Positions 1-8,595 of a stretch of DNA of 38,337 bases are shown in pieces. Source of the stretch: an uncultured Eudoraea sp. (lineage in GTDB: Bacteria > Bacteroidota > Bacteroidia > Flavobacteriales > Flavobacteriaceae); the NCBI GenBank assembly GCA_905479615.1, contig CAJQNH010000041.1, positions 1 to 38,337 of the forward strand. The letters are read 5' to 3'. The translations under genes were made by a program, and so were the position numbers. Positions within the stretch are counted from its first letter, which is position 1, and every line of letters begins with the position of its first letter. The notes beneath the pieces were generated by a model. The model had not been told where the DNA came from. It did not search any database and saw only the letters and a list, made by a program, of their open reading frames with translations.

Positions 1-388
1 AAATCCCTTTTTCCTTTTCATCCTTAACATAGGTGTCTATTAATAAAGAATAGGTTTCAGAATGGATATTTTCCATCATAATCTGAAATCCATAAAAGAA
101 TTTAGCTTCTGAATATTGAACTTCATTCACGAAATTCTCTGCAAGGTTTTCATTTACTATTCCGTCTGAAGCGGCAAAAAATGCCAGGATATGCTTAACA
201 AAATACTTCTCATCATCACTAAGTTTATTGTTCCAGTCTGTTAAGTCTTCATGAAGATCTATCTCCTCCGCAGTCCAAAAACAAGCCTCACATTTTTTGT
301 ACCATTCCCACAAATCATGGTGTTGTATGGGAAATATCACAAATCGATCTTCGTTTTCCTGTAAAATTGGCTCAAAGGCTGCAGTCAT
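1..388 (-). CDS. nrdB: Ribonucleoside-diphosphate reductase beta subunit (class Ia), N-terminal part, cut by window edge
   Basis: This is the radical-generating small subunit of aerobic ribonucleotide reductase, which makes deoxynucleotides from ribonucleoside diphosphates together with NrdA. It is absent from the ORF track because it has no stop inside the window. Translating the minus strand from the ATG at 388 gives 129 residues in the eukaryote-like R2 style, with [24 protein letters not shown] and FYGFQ followed by [15 protein letters not shown]. By spacing to E. coli NrdB, D75, E106 and H109 are metal ligands and Y113 is the radical tyrosine, so the visible part looks catalytically intact. 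About two thirds of the protein (the second ligand set) lies outside the window. I did not find a convincing NrdR-box pair upstream. Confidence 0.95.
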   Translation of the reverse strand, partial: MTAAFEPILQENEDRFVIFPIQHHDLWEWYKKCEACFWTAEEIDLHEDLTDWNNKLSDDEKYFVKHILAFFAASDGIVNENLAENFVNEVQYSEAKFFYGFQIMMENIHSETYSLLIDTYVKDEKEKGI

Positions 389-1221
389 TTTTTTTCTTTT
401 TATTAGTGTTAATGTAGGATGGAATTTCCTAAGAGTTGGGCTAACAAAGATTCAAAAATGTTATCAAATTGTAAAGGAGGTTTTATTAAATACTACCCAA
501 AGTTTTTAACACCGTATGTTGAAATCTAGGTTCGCCAGTGATGTTTGCTGCGTTTCTAGAAAAGTAAATTTCTGGAAAAAAAATGTCATTATTGGATGTG
601 AAAAATTAAACCAGAAAGTATAATAAAACATACTTCTTGGTTTATTAAATAAGTAAACTAAAACATTAATGATTTAATCCCTTGCTGTTGAGCTAACTAC
701 AAAATATGAAGGGTTTTAATTTAGCTTAGAAATAATTTGGCATTACTAATAGCTCATTTATACCATTGGCCCCTTGATATAAATATCTTTGTTGTAAAAA
801 TGAATAGATTTTAGATTATTCAGCTTTTTTCAAAAAATTAAGTCTCCTGCTAAGACAATACAAGGTAAAAAACAGACTAGCAACTTAATACTTACAAAAA
901 CTACCGCCAAACCGTACGACTCAATAGATGTTAAAATTTTAATTACCGCTTGGGTCTGCTGATCTAGGTAGTTCCCCCGAAACCTAAAAATCGAACAAAT
1001 TTCATGACCAACATGATTGGTATGGTTATCCAATTAGCAATTTCACCTAAGGGTCTGCATTAAAGCAGCGGTTTTTCTATAAAGATATACCTCCCTCGAG
1101 TCGTACATAATGGTTTGGCAGTTTTATTTGTTCCTTAAAAACTAAAACTGCTATTATTCTTCAATGAACTTAATTTCGTTAAGCAACTATATTTATAAAA
1201 TCAATTGTTTACTTGCAAATA
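389..1221. other. Gene-poor AT-rich interval
   Basis: This 833-bp stretch holds no gene I can support. Upstream control sequences of nrdB should lie in its left part. The only listed ORF of any size, 830-1033 on the minus strand (67 codons), resembles no family I know. A TAnnTTTG-like motif (784-791, plus) and an AT-rich hairpin followed by a T run (TGAATA..TATTCA, 801-830) lie near each other, but nothing codable follows. Confidence 0.5.
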
Positions 1222-1557
1222 TTATTTTCTAAAGGCACTAAACTCGCCATCTAACCCAACAATTTCGTCATTGGGGTTTTCAAAAACTACATTTATACTG
1301 CCTTTTATAATTCTGTCATCAATATCATCAATAGAAATGGCATACTCTTTCCCTTTTGGAGAACACTTTTTTATAGTTTCAAAATTTAGTATCCTCTCAA
1401 GTTTTAGCTGTCTTTCCCACTCAATATTTAGCACATAACTGCCCGCTGCTAACATCTTCTTATCAGGCTTTTCTTCAATTGAACTACTGGAAGTGAAAAT
1501 TAAGGCCAAAACAACCCATAGGCCAGGCTTGAGGGATTTAATAAAGATATGTGGCAT
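1222..1557 (-). CDS. Small secreted protein of unknown function
   Basis: A 111-residue protein that I do not recognise. The N-terminus has a basic stretch (KSLKPG) followed by a hydrophobic run (GLWVVLALIF) and a small-residue/serine stretch, so export through a signal peptide is likely. The remainder is acidic and hydrophilic (DDIDDR, ENPNDEIVG) and could be a small beta-rich periplasmic domain. It lies 19 bp downstream of the 57-residue small membrane/exported protein on the same strand, so the two are probably co-transcribed. There is no lipobox cysteine. Coding status is inferred from the signal-peptide shape and the tandem arrangement. Confidence 0.55.
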   Translation of the reverse strand: MPHIFIKSLKPGLWVVLALIFTSSSSIEEKPDKKMLAAGSYVLNIEWERQLKLERILNFETIKKCSPKGKEYAISIDDIDDRIIKGSINVVFENPNDEIVGLDGEFSAFRK

Positions 1558-1576
1558 GGTAGTTACTTTTATGTTT

Positions 1577-1750
1577 TTACTCCGTACATAATTCTGATAT
1601 TTCGCCCTGTTCTTCAGCTAAAAGATGATCAATGTTATTTCCGGCGAGCACTACTTCATCTACAAGTACTGAACGTTCTTTTTTATCCGTTAAAACTGCA
1701 AGCAGTATAACTAAGATTAAAAGGGTAAAAAATATAACACATTTTTTCAT
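1577..1750 (-). CDS. 57-residue NVEALA-like exported peptide precursor (tentative)
   Basis: This reading frame is below the ORF-track cutoff. It begins ATG at 1750 and ends TAA at 1577. The first 20 residues are MKKC plus a strongly hydrophobic run (VIFFTLLILVILLAVL). A charged segment and a tail follow, with NNIDHLLAEEQGE near the C-terminus and one late cysteine. Short Bacteroidota precursors of the NVEALA type share this plan: a lysine-led hydrophobic leader, then an N-[VI]-[ED]-A-L-A-like motif followed by acidic residues. NIDHLLAEE is a degenerate match only. It is likely in a two-gene transcript with the 111-residue protein. It could also be an unrelated single-pass small protein. Confidence 0.5.
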   Translation of the reverse strand: MKKCVIFFTLLILVILLAVLTDKKERSVLVDEVVLAGNNIDHLLAEEQGEISELCTE

Positions 1751-2115
1751 CAGTTCGCTATGCTTTTCAAGCGTGCAACAGGCCTCTTATATCGAAAATT
1801 TTGAATTGGCAAAGTATGTACTTACAAATAATCTACATCGCTTATTTGTATAATTGGTATGGAATTATGTGTAAATTGCCTTACAAATTCTGTTTTTAAA
1901 TGAACTTTTTTAGCCTTTTATATATTATTTTGTTATAAATCTAACATTCTGTTTTTTTTAAAACAAAGATTATAGTCGTTTAAAATTTTCTTTAGAATGC
2001 AATCTTTAAGTGTTTAAGCGCTGGTCATACGCCTATTTAATCTATCTATACAAATTTCAACAAGTCTTACTAGTAGTACTCCTAATTTTGTAACTTACAA
2101 GAATATACTTAGGTA
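1751..2115. other. Divergent intergenic region upstream of the LytTR regulator
   Basis: 365 bp, very AT-rich, between the minus-strand small-peptide gene and the plus-strand response regulator. It carries a candidate -7 element for the regulator (2083-2090) and an imperfect dyad just before it (2064-2079). No coding sequence, RNA gene or repeat is evident. Confidence 0.5.
2064..2090 (+). promoter_or_regulatory. Candidate promoter with operator-like dyad, LytTR regulator gene
   Basis: TAATTTTG at 2083-2090 fits the Bacteroidota -7 consensus TAnnTTTG, 26 bp before the ATG at 2116. Just upstream, GTCTTACTAGTAGTAC (2064-2079) is an imperfect dyad matching its own reverse complement at 12 of 16 positions and centred on ACTAGT. 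It sits in the promoter spacer, where a repressor or the regulator itself could bind. No good -33 element is visible. Confidence 0.4.
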
Positions 2116-2850
2116 ATGTTGCAAGCTGTTATTGTAGATGATGAAAAAAAGGCCCTTCAAAGCCTTTCATGGGAATTGGAGAATTTCAGCGATGAAATAG
2201 ATGTCGTCGCTTCCTTTACCGATCCTTTTGAAGCATTAAATTATCTTACCCACAACACCCCGGACTGTTTGTTTTTGGATATTGAAATGCCCACCATGGA
2301 TGGATTTCAATTCATTCAAAAATTAAGCAATAAGGATTTTCCTGTTGTGATTACTACAGCCTACAATCAATATGCCATAAAAGCACTTAAGAATGAGGCG
2401 ATTGATTATCTTTTAAAACCTATTGATTCGGACGACTTAAAAGAGACTATTGTAAAAATTAAAAAGTTTAATACAAAAAATTATACTGCAGATAAACTGG
2501 AAAAAATTCTCATCAATTTTAATACTAATGAAAAACATAAAAAAATTACTTTCAATACCGATGGGAAATTAGTATTCCTGGAAAGTGAGCAGATCCTATA
2601 TGCTGAATCTGACGGCAATTACAGTACTATTTACCTTGTAGATGGACATAAGATTGTGCTTACTAAAAAATTAAAAGAAGTTAATGAATTGCTGCCAAGT
2701 GATTCCTTTTTCAGGATTCATAACTCTTATGTAATCAACCTTACGAAAATTAAGGAGTTTCTCAAAACCGACGGATATGTTGTACTTCAATCCAATCATA
2801 AAATACCCGTTTCCCGTCAAAAAAAGTCTGATTTTTTGGATTTGTTATAA
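2116..2850 (+). CDS. LytTR-family two-component response regulator
   Basis: A 244-residue cytoplasmic DNA-binding regulator. Residues 1-120 form a receiver domain with the acidic pocket D8/D9, phospho-acceptor D55 in LFLDIEMP, switch threonine T81 in ITTAY and K101 in LLKPI. Residues from about 140 to the end form a LytTR DNA-binding domain, with the typical ILYAESDGNYS and FFRIHNSYVINL segments. The length is normal for LytR/AgrA/AlgR regulators of Bacteroidota. The partner sensor kinase starts 18 bp downstream on the same strand, so the pair is one operon. Target genes cannot be named from the sequence. Confidence 0.93.
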   Translation: MLQAVIVDDEKKALQSLSWELENFSDEIDVVASFTDPFEALNYLTHNTPDCLFLDIEMPTMDGFQFIQKLSNKDFPVVITTAYNQYAIKALKNEAIDYLLKPIDSDDLKETIVKIKKFNTKNYTADKLEKILINFNTNEKHKKITFNTDGKLVFLESEQILYAESDGNYSTIYLVDGHKIVLTKKLKEVNELLPSDSFFRIHNSYVINLTKIKEFLKTDGYVVLQSNHKIPVSRQKKSDFLDLL

Positions 2851-2868
2851 TCAATTCGAGAATTACCT

Positions 2869-4836
2869 ATGCTAAAGAGTTTTAAAACCCCCCTTATTCC
2901 CTATGTTTTTGTTAACTATTCAAGCTTTTTTTGTCTTATTATCATACTCTTTATTGATAATGCCAACGCACAGAAGTACTCCGAAAGTTTCAAAGAAACA
3001 ACCGATAGTCTTATATCCAAAGCTCCTCAAACTTACCATGATTTAGACGTCATACTTAAGCCCATACAGCGGGACACCAGCTTAATGCGTTATTTTGCCA
3101 ATGCTTCAACCAAAGAAAACTACCCTGAAGGCAAGTCCTATGCACTTAATCAATTGGGCATATCTTACCGGGATTATGCACTCTATGGCAAAGCCGTTAA
3201 ACTACACCAAATGGCTTTAGAAGCTGCCGAAGTAAGAAACAATACAGAATTTCAAATTTACAGTTTAACTATGTTAAGCACCGTCTATCGGCAAACTGAG
3301 GCTATACCCTCAGCTTTAGACTGCGCCCAAAAGGTAATAGATCTGGCTCAGTCTCTAGAACAGCCTAATGAAGATATTAAAAGGAACTTAAATTTATCTC
3401 TGAGCAGTATTGGCCATATTTATAGAACTCTGGGCCAATACGATCTTGCTATTGCCAGTTTCAAGAAAGCAATAGCGCTAGAGGCCAAATTGGACAATTT
3501 CCTTGGGCTTGCCATGAATTATATGGGAATTGCAGAATGCCTTGAAGCCCAGAGTAAGCTTGAAGAATCGCTTGAAAATTATGAAAAATCCAAGGTCTTT
3601 AATGAAAAGGTTGGATCAAAAAGAATCAACATCAAGTCAAATCTCGGAATTGCACACATATATGTTCATCAGGGAAAAAACAATGAAGCGCTTCAAATTT
3701 TTGAATCCATTCTTGAACTATCTAAAGATTTGGGCGACATGAGGATTGTTTCCGCAATTTATATAAATATAGGCTGGGCACAAATGCAAAATAATCAGTT
3801 TGAGGAGTCTCAACAAAATCTAAATAAAGGATTAGAAATAGCTAAGAAATATAACCTGCTTAGTGAGATGGAAGAGGTATACTCATTCTTAGCCGATTTA
3901 TGGGAATATAAAGATGATTTCAAAAAATCTAAAGAATTCTTTACAGAAGCGGCACTTGTGGAGGAAATAATTTCCAATGATCGTAATAAGCGATATTTAG
4001 CCGATTTAATTTCTCGTTCTGAGGCAGAGAAAAAGAACAGTGAGATAGAAGTACTTGCAAAAGAGAATGAAATCATAAACTTAAAGCTTCGAAGAAATCA
4101 AAATACCTTATTGATTGGCACCTTATTATTCGCCTTGTTTACGCTAATGATATATATTTTATACAGACAAGACCAGCTCAAAAGCGATAAGAAGGTGCTC
4201 ACCCTGGAGCAAAGTATGCTTCGCAGCCAGATGAATCCTCATTTTTTATTTAATTCGCTAAATTCTATAAAGCTCTATATCATAAACAATGAAAAAAAGA
4301 ACGCTGTCCATTACCTAAATAAGTTTTCAAAATTAGTACGTAAAATACTTGAGGCCTCTTCGATTAAGGAAATACCTTTGGCTGAAGAGTTAGAAACGGT
4401 AGAATTATATATGACAATCGAAAATATTCGTTTTTCCAATGAAATACAGTTTAAAATAATCATAGATGAAGATATTGATCCACATATAGTTAAAATTCCT
4501 TCTCTTATTCTTCAACCCTTTTTAGAAAACGCCCTATGGCATGGTCTCTCTTCAAAAGATGGTGACAAATCCATTTTATTATATATAGGTAAAGGGAAAA
4601 ACGGTTATATAGATATTTCTATAACCGATAATGGAGTGGGAAGAGAAGTTGCCGAAAAGCTCAAAGAAAGTAAGGTTCTAAAAAGAAAATCTGTCGGGAT
4701 CAATATTACCAAAGAACGTTTGGCTAATTTTTCCAAGGATTATAAAAATACGTTTGAGATGGAAATTGTGGACCTTTATGATAAGCAGGAAGCAGCCTGT
4801 GGAACTAAGGTAATTTTACATATTCCCATTATTTAG
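2869..4836 (+). CDS. TPR-repeat sensor histidine kinase, LytS/YehU type
   Basis: A 655-residue membrane kinase, presumably the partner of the LytTR regulator just upstream. An N-terminal signal peptide (hydrophobic SSFFCLIIILFI, ending ANAQ) exports a sensor of several tetratricopeptide repeats (roughly residues 70-370, for example GKAVKLHQMALEAAE and YDLAIASFKKAIALEAKL). A short coiled coil and one membrane span (about 413-435) follow. The cytoplasmic His_kinase domain has phospho-acceptor H458 in QMNPHFLFN. The ATPase part has the N box at N554 (FLENALWHG) and the G1 box DNGVG at 587-591. Peptides or protein partners bound by the TPRs would be the signal. The last 8 bases overlap the convergent DUF3109 gene. 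Confidence 0.93.
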   Translation: MLKSFKTPLIPYVFVNYSSFFCLIIILFIDNANAQKYSESFKETTDSLISKAPQTYHDLDVILKPIQRDTSLMRYFANASTKENYPEGKSYALNQLGISYRDYALYGKAVKLHQMALEAAEVRNNTEFQIYSLTMLSTVYRQTEAIPSALDCAQKVIDLAQSLEQPNEDIKRNLNLSLSSIGHIYRTLGQYDLAIASFKKAIALEAKLDNFLGLAMNYMGIAECLEAQSKLEESLENYEKSKVFNEKVGSKRINIKSNLGIAHIYVHQGKNNEALQIFESILELSKDLGDMRIVSAIYINIGWAQMQNNQFEESQQNLNKGLEIAKKYNLLSEMEEVYSFLADLWEYKDDFKKSKEFFTEAALVEEIISNDRNKRYLADLISRSEAEKKNSEIEVLAKENEIINLKLRRNQNTLLIGTLLFALFTLMIYILYRQDQLKSDKKVLTLEQSMLRSQMNPHFLFNSLNSIKLYIINNEKKNAVHYLNKFSKLVRKILEASSIKEIPLAEELETVELYMTIENIRFSNEIQFKIIIDEDIDPHIVKIPSLILQPFLENALWHGLSSKDGDKSILLYIGKGKNGYIDISITDNGVGREVAEKLKESKVLKRKSVGINITKERLANFSKDYKNTFEMEIVDLYDKQEAACGTKVILHIPII

Positions 4837-5398
4837 AATTATTCACGGCTATTTTTTCCAATTCCTGATACCATTCTTTGCCAAATTTTCTAATCAGTGC
4901 CTCTTTCACAAACTTATAAATGGGGATTTTCAATTCTTCTCCCAAAGAACATGCCGGATCGCAAATTTCCCATTTATGATAATTCACCGCGGTAAGCTGC
5001 TCATATTCTGTAATTCTTACCGGATATAAATGACAGGAGACAGGTTTTCTCCATTTTGTCGCTCCATTGTTATAAGCTTCTTCCAGGCCACATTTTGCGA
5101 TCCCTTTTTCGGAGTAAATTACATATGCACATTCTTCTTTATTAATCAAAGGTGTTTCCCATTCGCCATCGGCGCCCTTTATAAAGGCTCCTTGTTCTTC
5201 TATGGCTGAAACTCCTTCAGCCCTTAGGAAAGGCTTGACATCTGTGTAGATATCAACTAAAATTTCAGTCTCCTTGTCCTCTAACGGAGCTCCCGCCTCA
5301 CCGTCTATACAGCAGGCACCCTTGCATGCAGATAAATTACATACAAATTCCTTTTCCAAAATATCATCAGAGATAATGGCTTTGCCAATTTCAAACAT
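4829..5398 (-). CDS. DUF3109 family cysteine-rich protein
   Basis: A 189-residue protein of the DUF3109 family, widespread in Bacteroidota and related to YkgJ-type CxxCxxxC proteins thought to bind a metal or iron-sulfur cluster. The signature is near the N-terminus, with C20, C25, C29 and C30 in CNLSACKGACC. More cysteines follow in EECAYV, AKCGLEE, VSCHLYPV and EICDPACSLG, a spacing suited to metal binding. There is no signal peptide, so it is cytoplasmic. Function is unknown. It is convergent with the sensor kinase (8-bp overlap). A TATCTTTA sequence on the minus strand (5417-5424) is one mismatch from the -7 consensus. Confidence 0.9.
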   Translation of the reverse strand: MFEIGKAIISDDILEKEFVCNLSACKGACCIDGEAGAPLEDKETEILVDIYTDVKPFLRAEGVSAIEEQGAFIKGADGEWETPLINKEECAYVIYSEKGIAKCGLEEAYNNGATKWRKPVSCHLYPVRITEYEQLTAVNYHKWEICDPACSLGEELKIPIYKFVKEALIRKFGKEWYQELEKIAVNNSK

Positions 5399-5487
5399 CT
5401 TTTAAAATTAAAGGGGTAAAGATAATTATTGAATTTTATATACCTAAAATATTTGTTCTTCTGTGATCCAAAAACATTAGGTATACG

Positions 5488-5495
5488 TAAATTTG
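5488..5495 (+). promoter_or_regulatory. Candidate -7 promoter element, marC-like gene
   Basis: TAAATTTG matches TAnnTTTG exactly, 25 bp before the ATG at 5521. The -33 region is not convincing. Confidence 0.4.
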
Positions 5496-5520
5496 CCAGC
5501 TTATATAATTTGATAGTCTA

Positions 5521-6093
5521 ATGAATTTTAACTTAAGAGAAATAGCCTCGGCCAGTATGATCCTTTTTGCTGTAATAGACATAGTAGGAAGCGTTCCTAT
5601 AATTATCAGTCTTCGAAACAAAGTGGGGCATATACAATCGGGAAAAGCCACTATTGTAGCAGCTTGTATTATGATAGCCTTTTTATTTATTGGTGAGGAA
5701 ATTCTGAAACTAATAGGGATAGATGTAAATTCATTTGCGGTGGCAGGTGCCTTTGTTTTGTTTTTTTTAGCCATTGAAATGATTTTAGGGATAGCACTTT
5801 ATAAGGACGACGCCCCTGAAAGTGCTTCTATAGTTCCCATTGCATTTCCTCTTATTGCTGGCGCAGGTACTATGACCGCACTCCTTTCTTTGAGAGCAGA
5901 ATTTTATGTTGAGAACATTATTGTGGCTATTATTATAAATATTATTTTTGTTTATATAGTTTTAAAATCGTCAAAGGCAATTGAAAGAATACTTGGAAAG
6001 AATGGGATAAATATAATTCGGAAAGTTTTTGGAGTAATCCTATTAGCTATAGCAGTTAAGTTATTTACTTCAAATATTAACCAACTCTTTTAG
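5521..6093 (+). CDS. MarC family integral membrane protein
   Basis: A 190-residue protein of the MarC (NAAT-like) family, with about six hydrophobic helices. Family features include the N-terminal FAVIDIVGSVPIIISL segment, the PIAFPLIAGAGTMTALLSL loop in the middle and a C-terminal GVILLAIAVKLF helix. MarC proteins are inner-membrane proteins once thought to be drug-resistance factors; their substrate is not settled. The full family length is present. It is divergent from the DUF3109 gene, and a small membrane protein follows closely in the same direction, probably as one transcript. Confidence 0.9.
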   Translation: MNFNLREIASASMILFAVIDIVGSVPIIISLRNKVGHIQSGKATIVAACIMIAFLFIGEEILKLIGIDVNSFAVAGAFVLFFLAIEMILGIALYKDDAPESASIVPIAFPLIAGAGTMTALLSLRAEFYVENIIVAIIINIIFVYIVLKSSKAIERILGKNGINIIRKVFGVILLAIAVKLFTSNINQLF

Positions 6094-6140
6094 TATTGAT
6101 TTTTGATCGCAAAGGGGGTGAAAAACTAGAAACAACTAAG

Positions 6141-6344
6141 ATGAATAAAACATTAACTATTGTGCTTATAATCCTGGCACTTGTTCTTATTACTTACAAT
6201 GTTACGCTTGTTGATTTTGATGAGCCCTTGAAGGGAAATAGCGTTGTTGCCTTAATAGGGATTGTGGCCTCTTTGTGCGCTATATTGCTGCTATTAATTT
6301 ATCTGACTTCTAAAAAAATTCAGAAAAAAATAGAAGATAATTAG
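6141..6344 (+). CDS. Small two-span membrane protein of unknown function
   Basis: The ORF track starts this frame at 6096. The ATG at 6141 fits better because the intervening residues (FDRKGGEKLETTK) look like leader sequence and include a GGGGG stretch that would be untranslated. From 6141 the protein has 67 residues: helix 1 (TLTIVLIILALVLITY), a short loop with DFDEPLKGN, and helix 2 (ALIGIVASLCAILLLLIYL), ending in a basic and charged tail. I recognise no family. It follows the MarC gene by 47 bp and is probably co-transcribed. It is convergent with the S41 peptidase, 14 bp away. Confidence 0.65.
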   Translation: MNKTLTIVLIILALVLITYNVTLVDFDEPLKGNSVVALIGIVASLCAILLLLIYLTSKKIQKKIEDN

Positions 6345-6358
6345 TTGTTAAATTCAAA

Positions 6359-7963
6359 CTATTCTTTTCCTTTTTGCTGAATTGTGGGCAGATCCAATTC
6401 CAGAACTTTCTGTAGCATACTGTCTGAAGTTGACTTTATTTTTGCATTCAGGTTTGAGTTAAATAACTGCTCAGCCAAAGCTCCTTTTAAGTAGCGTTTT
6501 ATCTTATCTTCAAAATCATAGAAATTAATTTTAATGTTGCGATCTATTGAGTAGTCTACGAACTTTTCAAAAACTATGTCATCCACATTAAAATTCTGGA
6601 CAAATTCGGCTTCCGAGTAATTAGAATATCTATTTCTGTCTTCCTCTAAATGTTCAAATATAAACCTGGACATGAAACCAAGACTTTCCAGACTTTCAAC
6701 AGCTTCTTCTTCATTAGTTCCAATTGGCACGAAAACATCAGGAATTATGCCACCGCCACCATAAACCACTTTACCCTTGGGAGTCGTGAACTTCAAAGAA
6801 TCTGCTACTTTAATACTATCAACAGAAATCAACTCGCCATTATGATAGCGCTCTGTAAATTTTTGATAATAGTCTTTATTTCCATTTTTATAGGTCTTCT
6901 GAATGGAACGCCCTGTAGGTGTGTAATAACGAGAGACTGTCAGGCGCACAGCTGAGCCGTCACCCAGTTCCATTTCTCGTTGAACCAATCCTTTACCAAA
7001 AGATCTGCGACCTACTATTGTTCCTATATCGTTATCTTGCAAAGCTCCTGCTATTATTTCACTGGCGGAGGCAGAGCGCTCATTTATTAAAACATAAACT
7101 GGTTTATCTTCAAAATTACCCTTTTTGGTAGCAAAGGTTTTTTCTATTTTCCCTTTTTTATTTTTAGTATATAAGATTAACTTATCATCCCGTAAAAATT
7201 CGTCAGCTAACTGCTCTGCAATTCCCAGATAACCTCCGGGATTATCTCTTAGATCAAGAGTTAGTTTTTTTGCTCCCTGACGTTGCAGTATTCGCAGTGC
7301 CATGTTGAATTCTTTATAGGTAGATTCGGCAAATCTGTTTATTTTTATATATCCCATTTCAGGGGTAAGCATATAATATGCCTGAACGCTTTTTATTGGT
7401 ATCCTATCTCGCTTAAGATTTACATTAAACAATCTATTCTCAGATTTACGATAAACCTGAAGTTCAACTGCCGATCCATTTTGTCCTTTCAATCTATCTA
7501 CAATAACATCACTCGGTAATCTCTTCCCATAAAGGGTATCACTGCCCGCCATGAGTATTCGATCTCCTGCCTTAATACCTTTAAGGAAACTAGGACCCTT
7601 TTCTACAGTTCTTATTACGGTGATAGTATCCTTATACATATAAAAATTTATCCCAATGCCCACAAAATCCCCCTTCATATTTTCAGCTACCCGGGTCATT
7701 TCACTTTTGGGAATATAAACCGAATGAGGATCCAGTTTATCCAGAATATTATTTACAGTAACATCTACTATACTATCTGTATTAATATCATCAACATACT
7801 CATAATCAATATAATCTATAAGCCTGTTAAGCTTATCCTTTTTAGAATTCGTTGTAAATAATTTCTCTGGTGTATCGTTAAAATGAAGTTTCCCGCCCAC
7901 AAAGATTCCTAGCGCCATAGCCAGGGCTACGATTGTTGGCAATATATAATAATGCTTCTTCAT
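6359..7963 (-). CDS. C-terminal processing peptidase, S41 family (CtpA/Prc type)
   Basis: A 534-residue envelope serine protease that trims C-termini of exported proteins. An N-terminal hydrophobic segment (ILPTIVALAMALGIFVGG) serves as signal or anchor. It is followed by a helical N-domain, a PDZ domain (around residues 80-180, with DRILMAGSDTLYGK) and the S41 catalytic core. By alignment of spacing with E. coli Prc, the nucleophile is S299 in RSASASE and the general base K324 in SFGKGLVQ, 25 residues apart as in the family. It lies 16 bp downstream of the dCMP deaminase gene in the same direction, probably one operon. A C-terminal tail of about 130 residues after the core is common in Bacteroidota members. 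Confidence 0.93.
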   Translation of the reverse strand: MKKHYYILPTIVALAMALGIFVGGKLHFNDTPEKLFTTNSKKDKLNRLIDYIDYEYVDDINTDSIVDVTVNNILDKLDPHSVYIPKSEMTRVAENMKGDFVGIGINFYMYKDTITVIRTVEKGPSFLKGIKAGDRILMAGSDTLYGKRLPSDVIVDRLKGQNGSAVELQVYRKSENRLFNVNLKRDRIPIKSVQAYYMLTPEMGYIKINRFAESTYKEFNMALRILQRQGAKKLTLDLRDNPGGYLGIAEQLADEFLRDDKLILYTKNKKGKIEKTFATKKGNFEDKPVYVLINERSASASEIIAGALQDNDIGTIVGRRSFGKGLVQREMELGDGSAVRLTVSRYYTPTGRSIQKTYKNGNKDYYQKFTERYHNGELISVDSIKVADSLKFTTPKGKVVYGGGGIIPDVFVPIGTNEEEAVESLESLGFMSRFIFEHLEEDRNRYSNYSEAEFVQNFNVDDIVFEKFVDYSIDRNIKINFYDFEDKIKRYLKGALAEQLFNSNLNAKIKSTSDSMLQKVLELDLPTIQQKGKE

Positions 7964-7979
7964 TTAGTCCAATTATAAT

Positions 7980-8489
7980 TTAAACAGCGCTTTCAATAGT
8001 AGGCAGGTGTTGCAATTCAACACCTGCCCTTTTAAGAAATTCTAATCCTGAATTATCTTTATACTCAATTTGGTATACTACACGTTTTATCCCAGATTGG
8101 TGAATAAGCTTACTGCATTCCCGACAGGGTGATAGCGTTATATATAAAGTGGCACCTTCACAAGACTGTGTCGAAGCAGCCACCTTGGAAAGGGCATTTG
8201 CCTCAGCATGTAGAACATACCATTTGGTATATCCTTCATCATCCTCACAAAAATTTTCAAATCCGGTAGGTGTACCATTATAACCATCCGAGATAATCAT
8301 CCTCTTCTTAACCACAATAGCTCCTACCTGTTTGCGCTTACAATAGGACAATTTACCCCATTCATGAGCCATTCTCAAATAAGCTTTGTCGTATTTTTCC
8401 TGTTTACTTTGTTTCACCAAACAGAATCTTTGTATGCCCCATGTTAATTCTGGTAAAGCACTAAGATACCTGCTTTGGGAAAGTTCCAC
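7980..8489 (-). CDS. dCMP deaminase (ComEB-like cytidine/deoxycytidylate deaminase)
   Basis: A zinc-dependent deaminase converting dCMP to dUMP, feeding thymidylate synthesis in the cytoplasm. The zinc site is complete: H94-A-E96 in VLHAEANAL, with E96 the proton shuttle, and C122/C125 in SPCREC. The substrate loop SDGYNGTPTGFENFCEDDEGYT is typical. The track start is a GTG at 8489, giving 169 residues. Homologues I recall begin near QEKYDKAYLRMA, so the first 23 or so residues may be untranslated. Alternatives are TTG at 8420 or GTG at 8417. Its role in nucleotide supply fits nrdB at the left end, though they are not linked as an operon. Confidence 0.92.
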   Translation of the reverse strand: MELSQSRYLSALPELTWGIQRFCLVKQSKQEKYDKAYLRMAHEWGKLSYCKRKQVGAIVVKKRMIISDGYNGTPTGFENFCEDDEGYTKWYVLHAEANALSKVAASTQSCEGATLYITLSPCRECSKLIHQSGIKRVVYQIEYKDNSGLEFLKRAGVELQHLPTIESAV

Positions 8490-8595
8490 AACCTTATATG
8501 GTTAATTTTTAATTAAAACCGTTGTCTGGTATATAAAACCCGGGAAATTATACCCTTCACACTTATTAAAGTTAAAAGGATAAAATAGATACCTA

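Noticed and set aside
389-600. Search for NrdR boxes upstream of nrdB
   Set aside because: No pair of 16-bp NrdR-like palindromes could be seen by eye.
784-830. Plus-strand TATCTTTG motif followed by an AT-rich hairpin and T run, as a possible small RNA
   Set aside because: The transcript would be only about 30 bases, the stem is 6 A/T-rich pairs, and no -33 element is seen.
830-1033. 67-residue minus-strand ORF in the gene-poor region
   Set aside because: No recognisable family and no start signal. Its one hydrophobic stretch lies near the C-terminus, unlike a signal peptide. It probably arises by chance in AT-rich DNA.
1053-1075. CTGC-ATTAAA-GCAG followed by TTTTT, possible terminator
   Set aside because: A four-pair stem is too weak, and no plus-strand gene precedes it.
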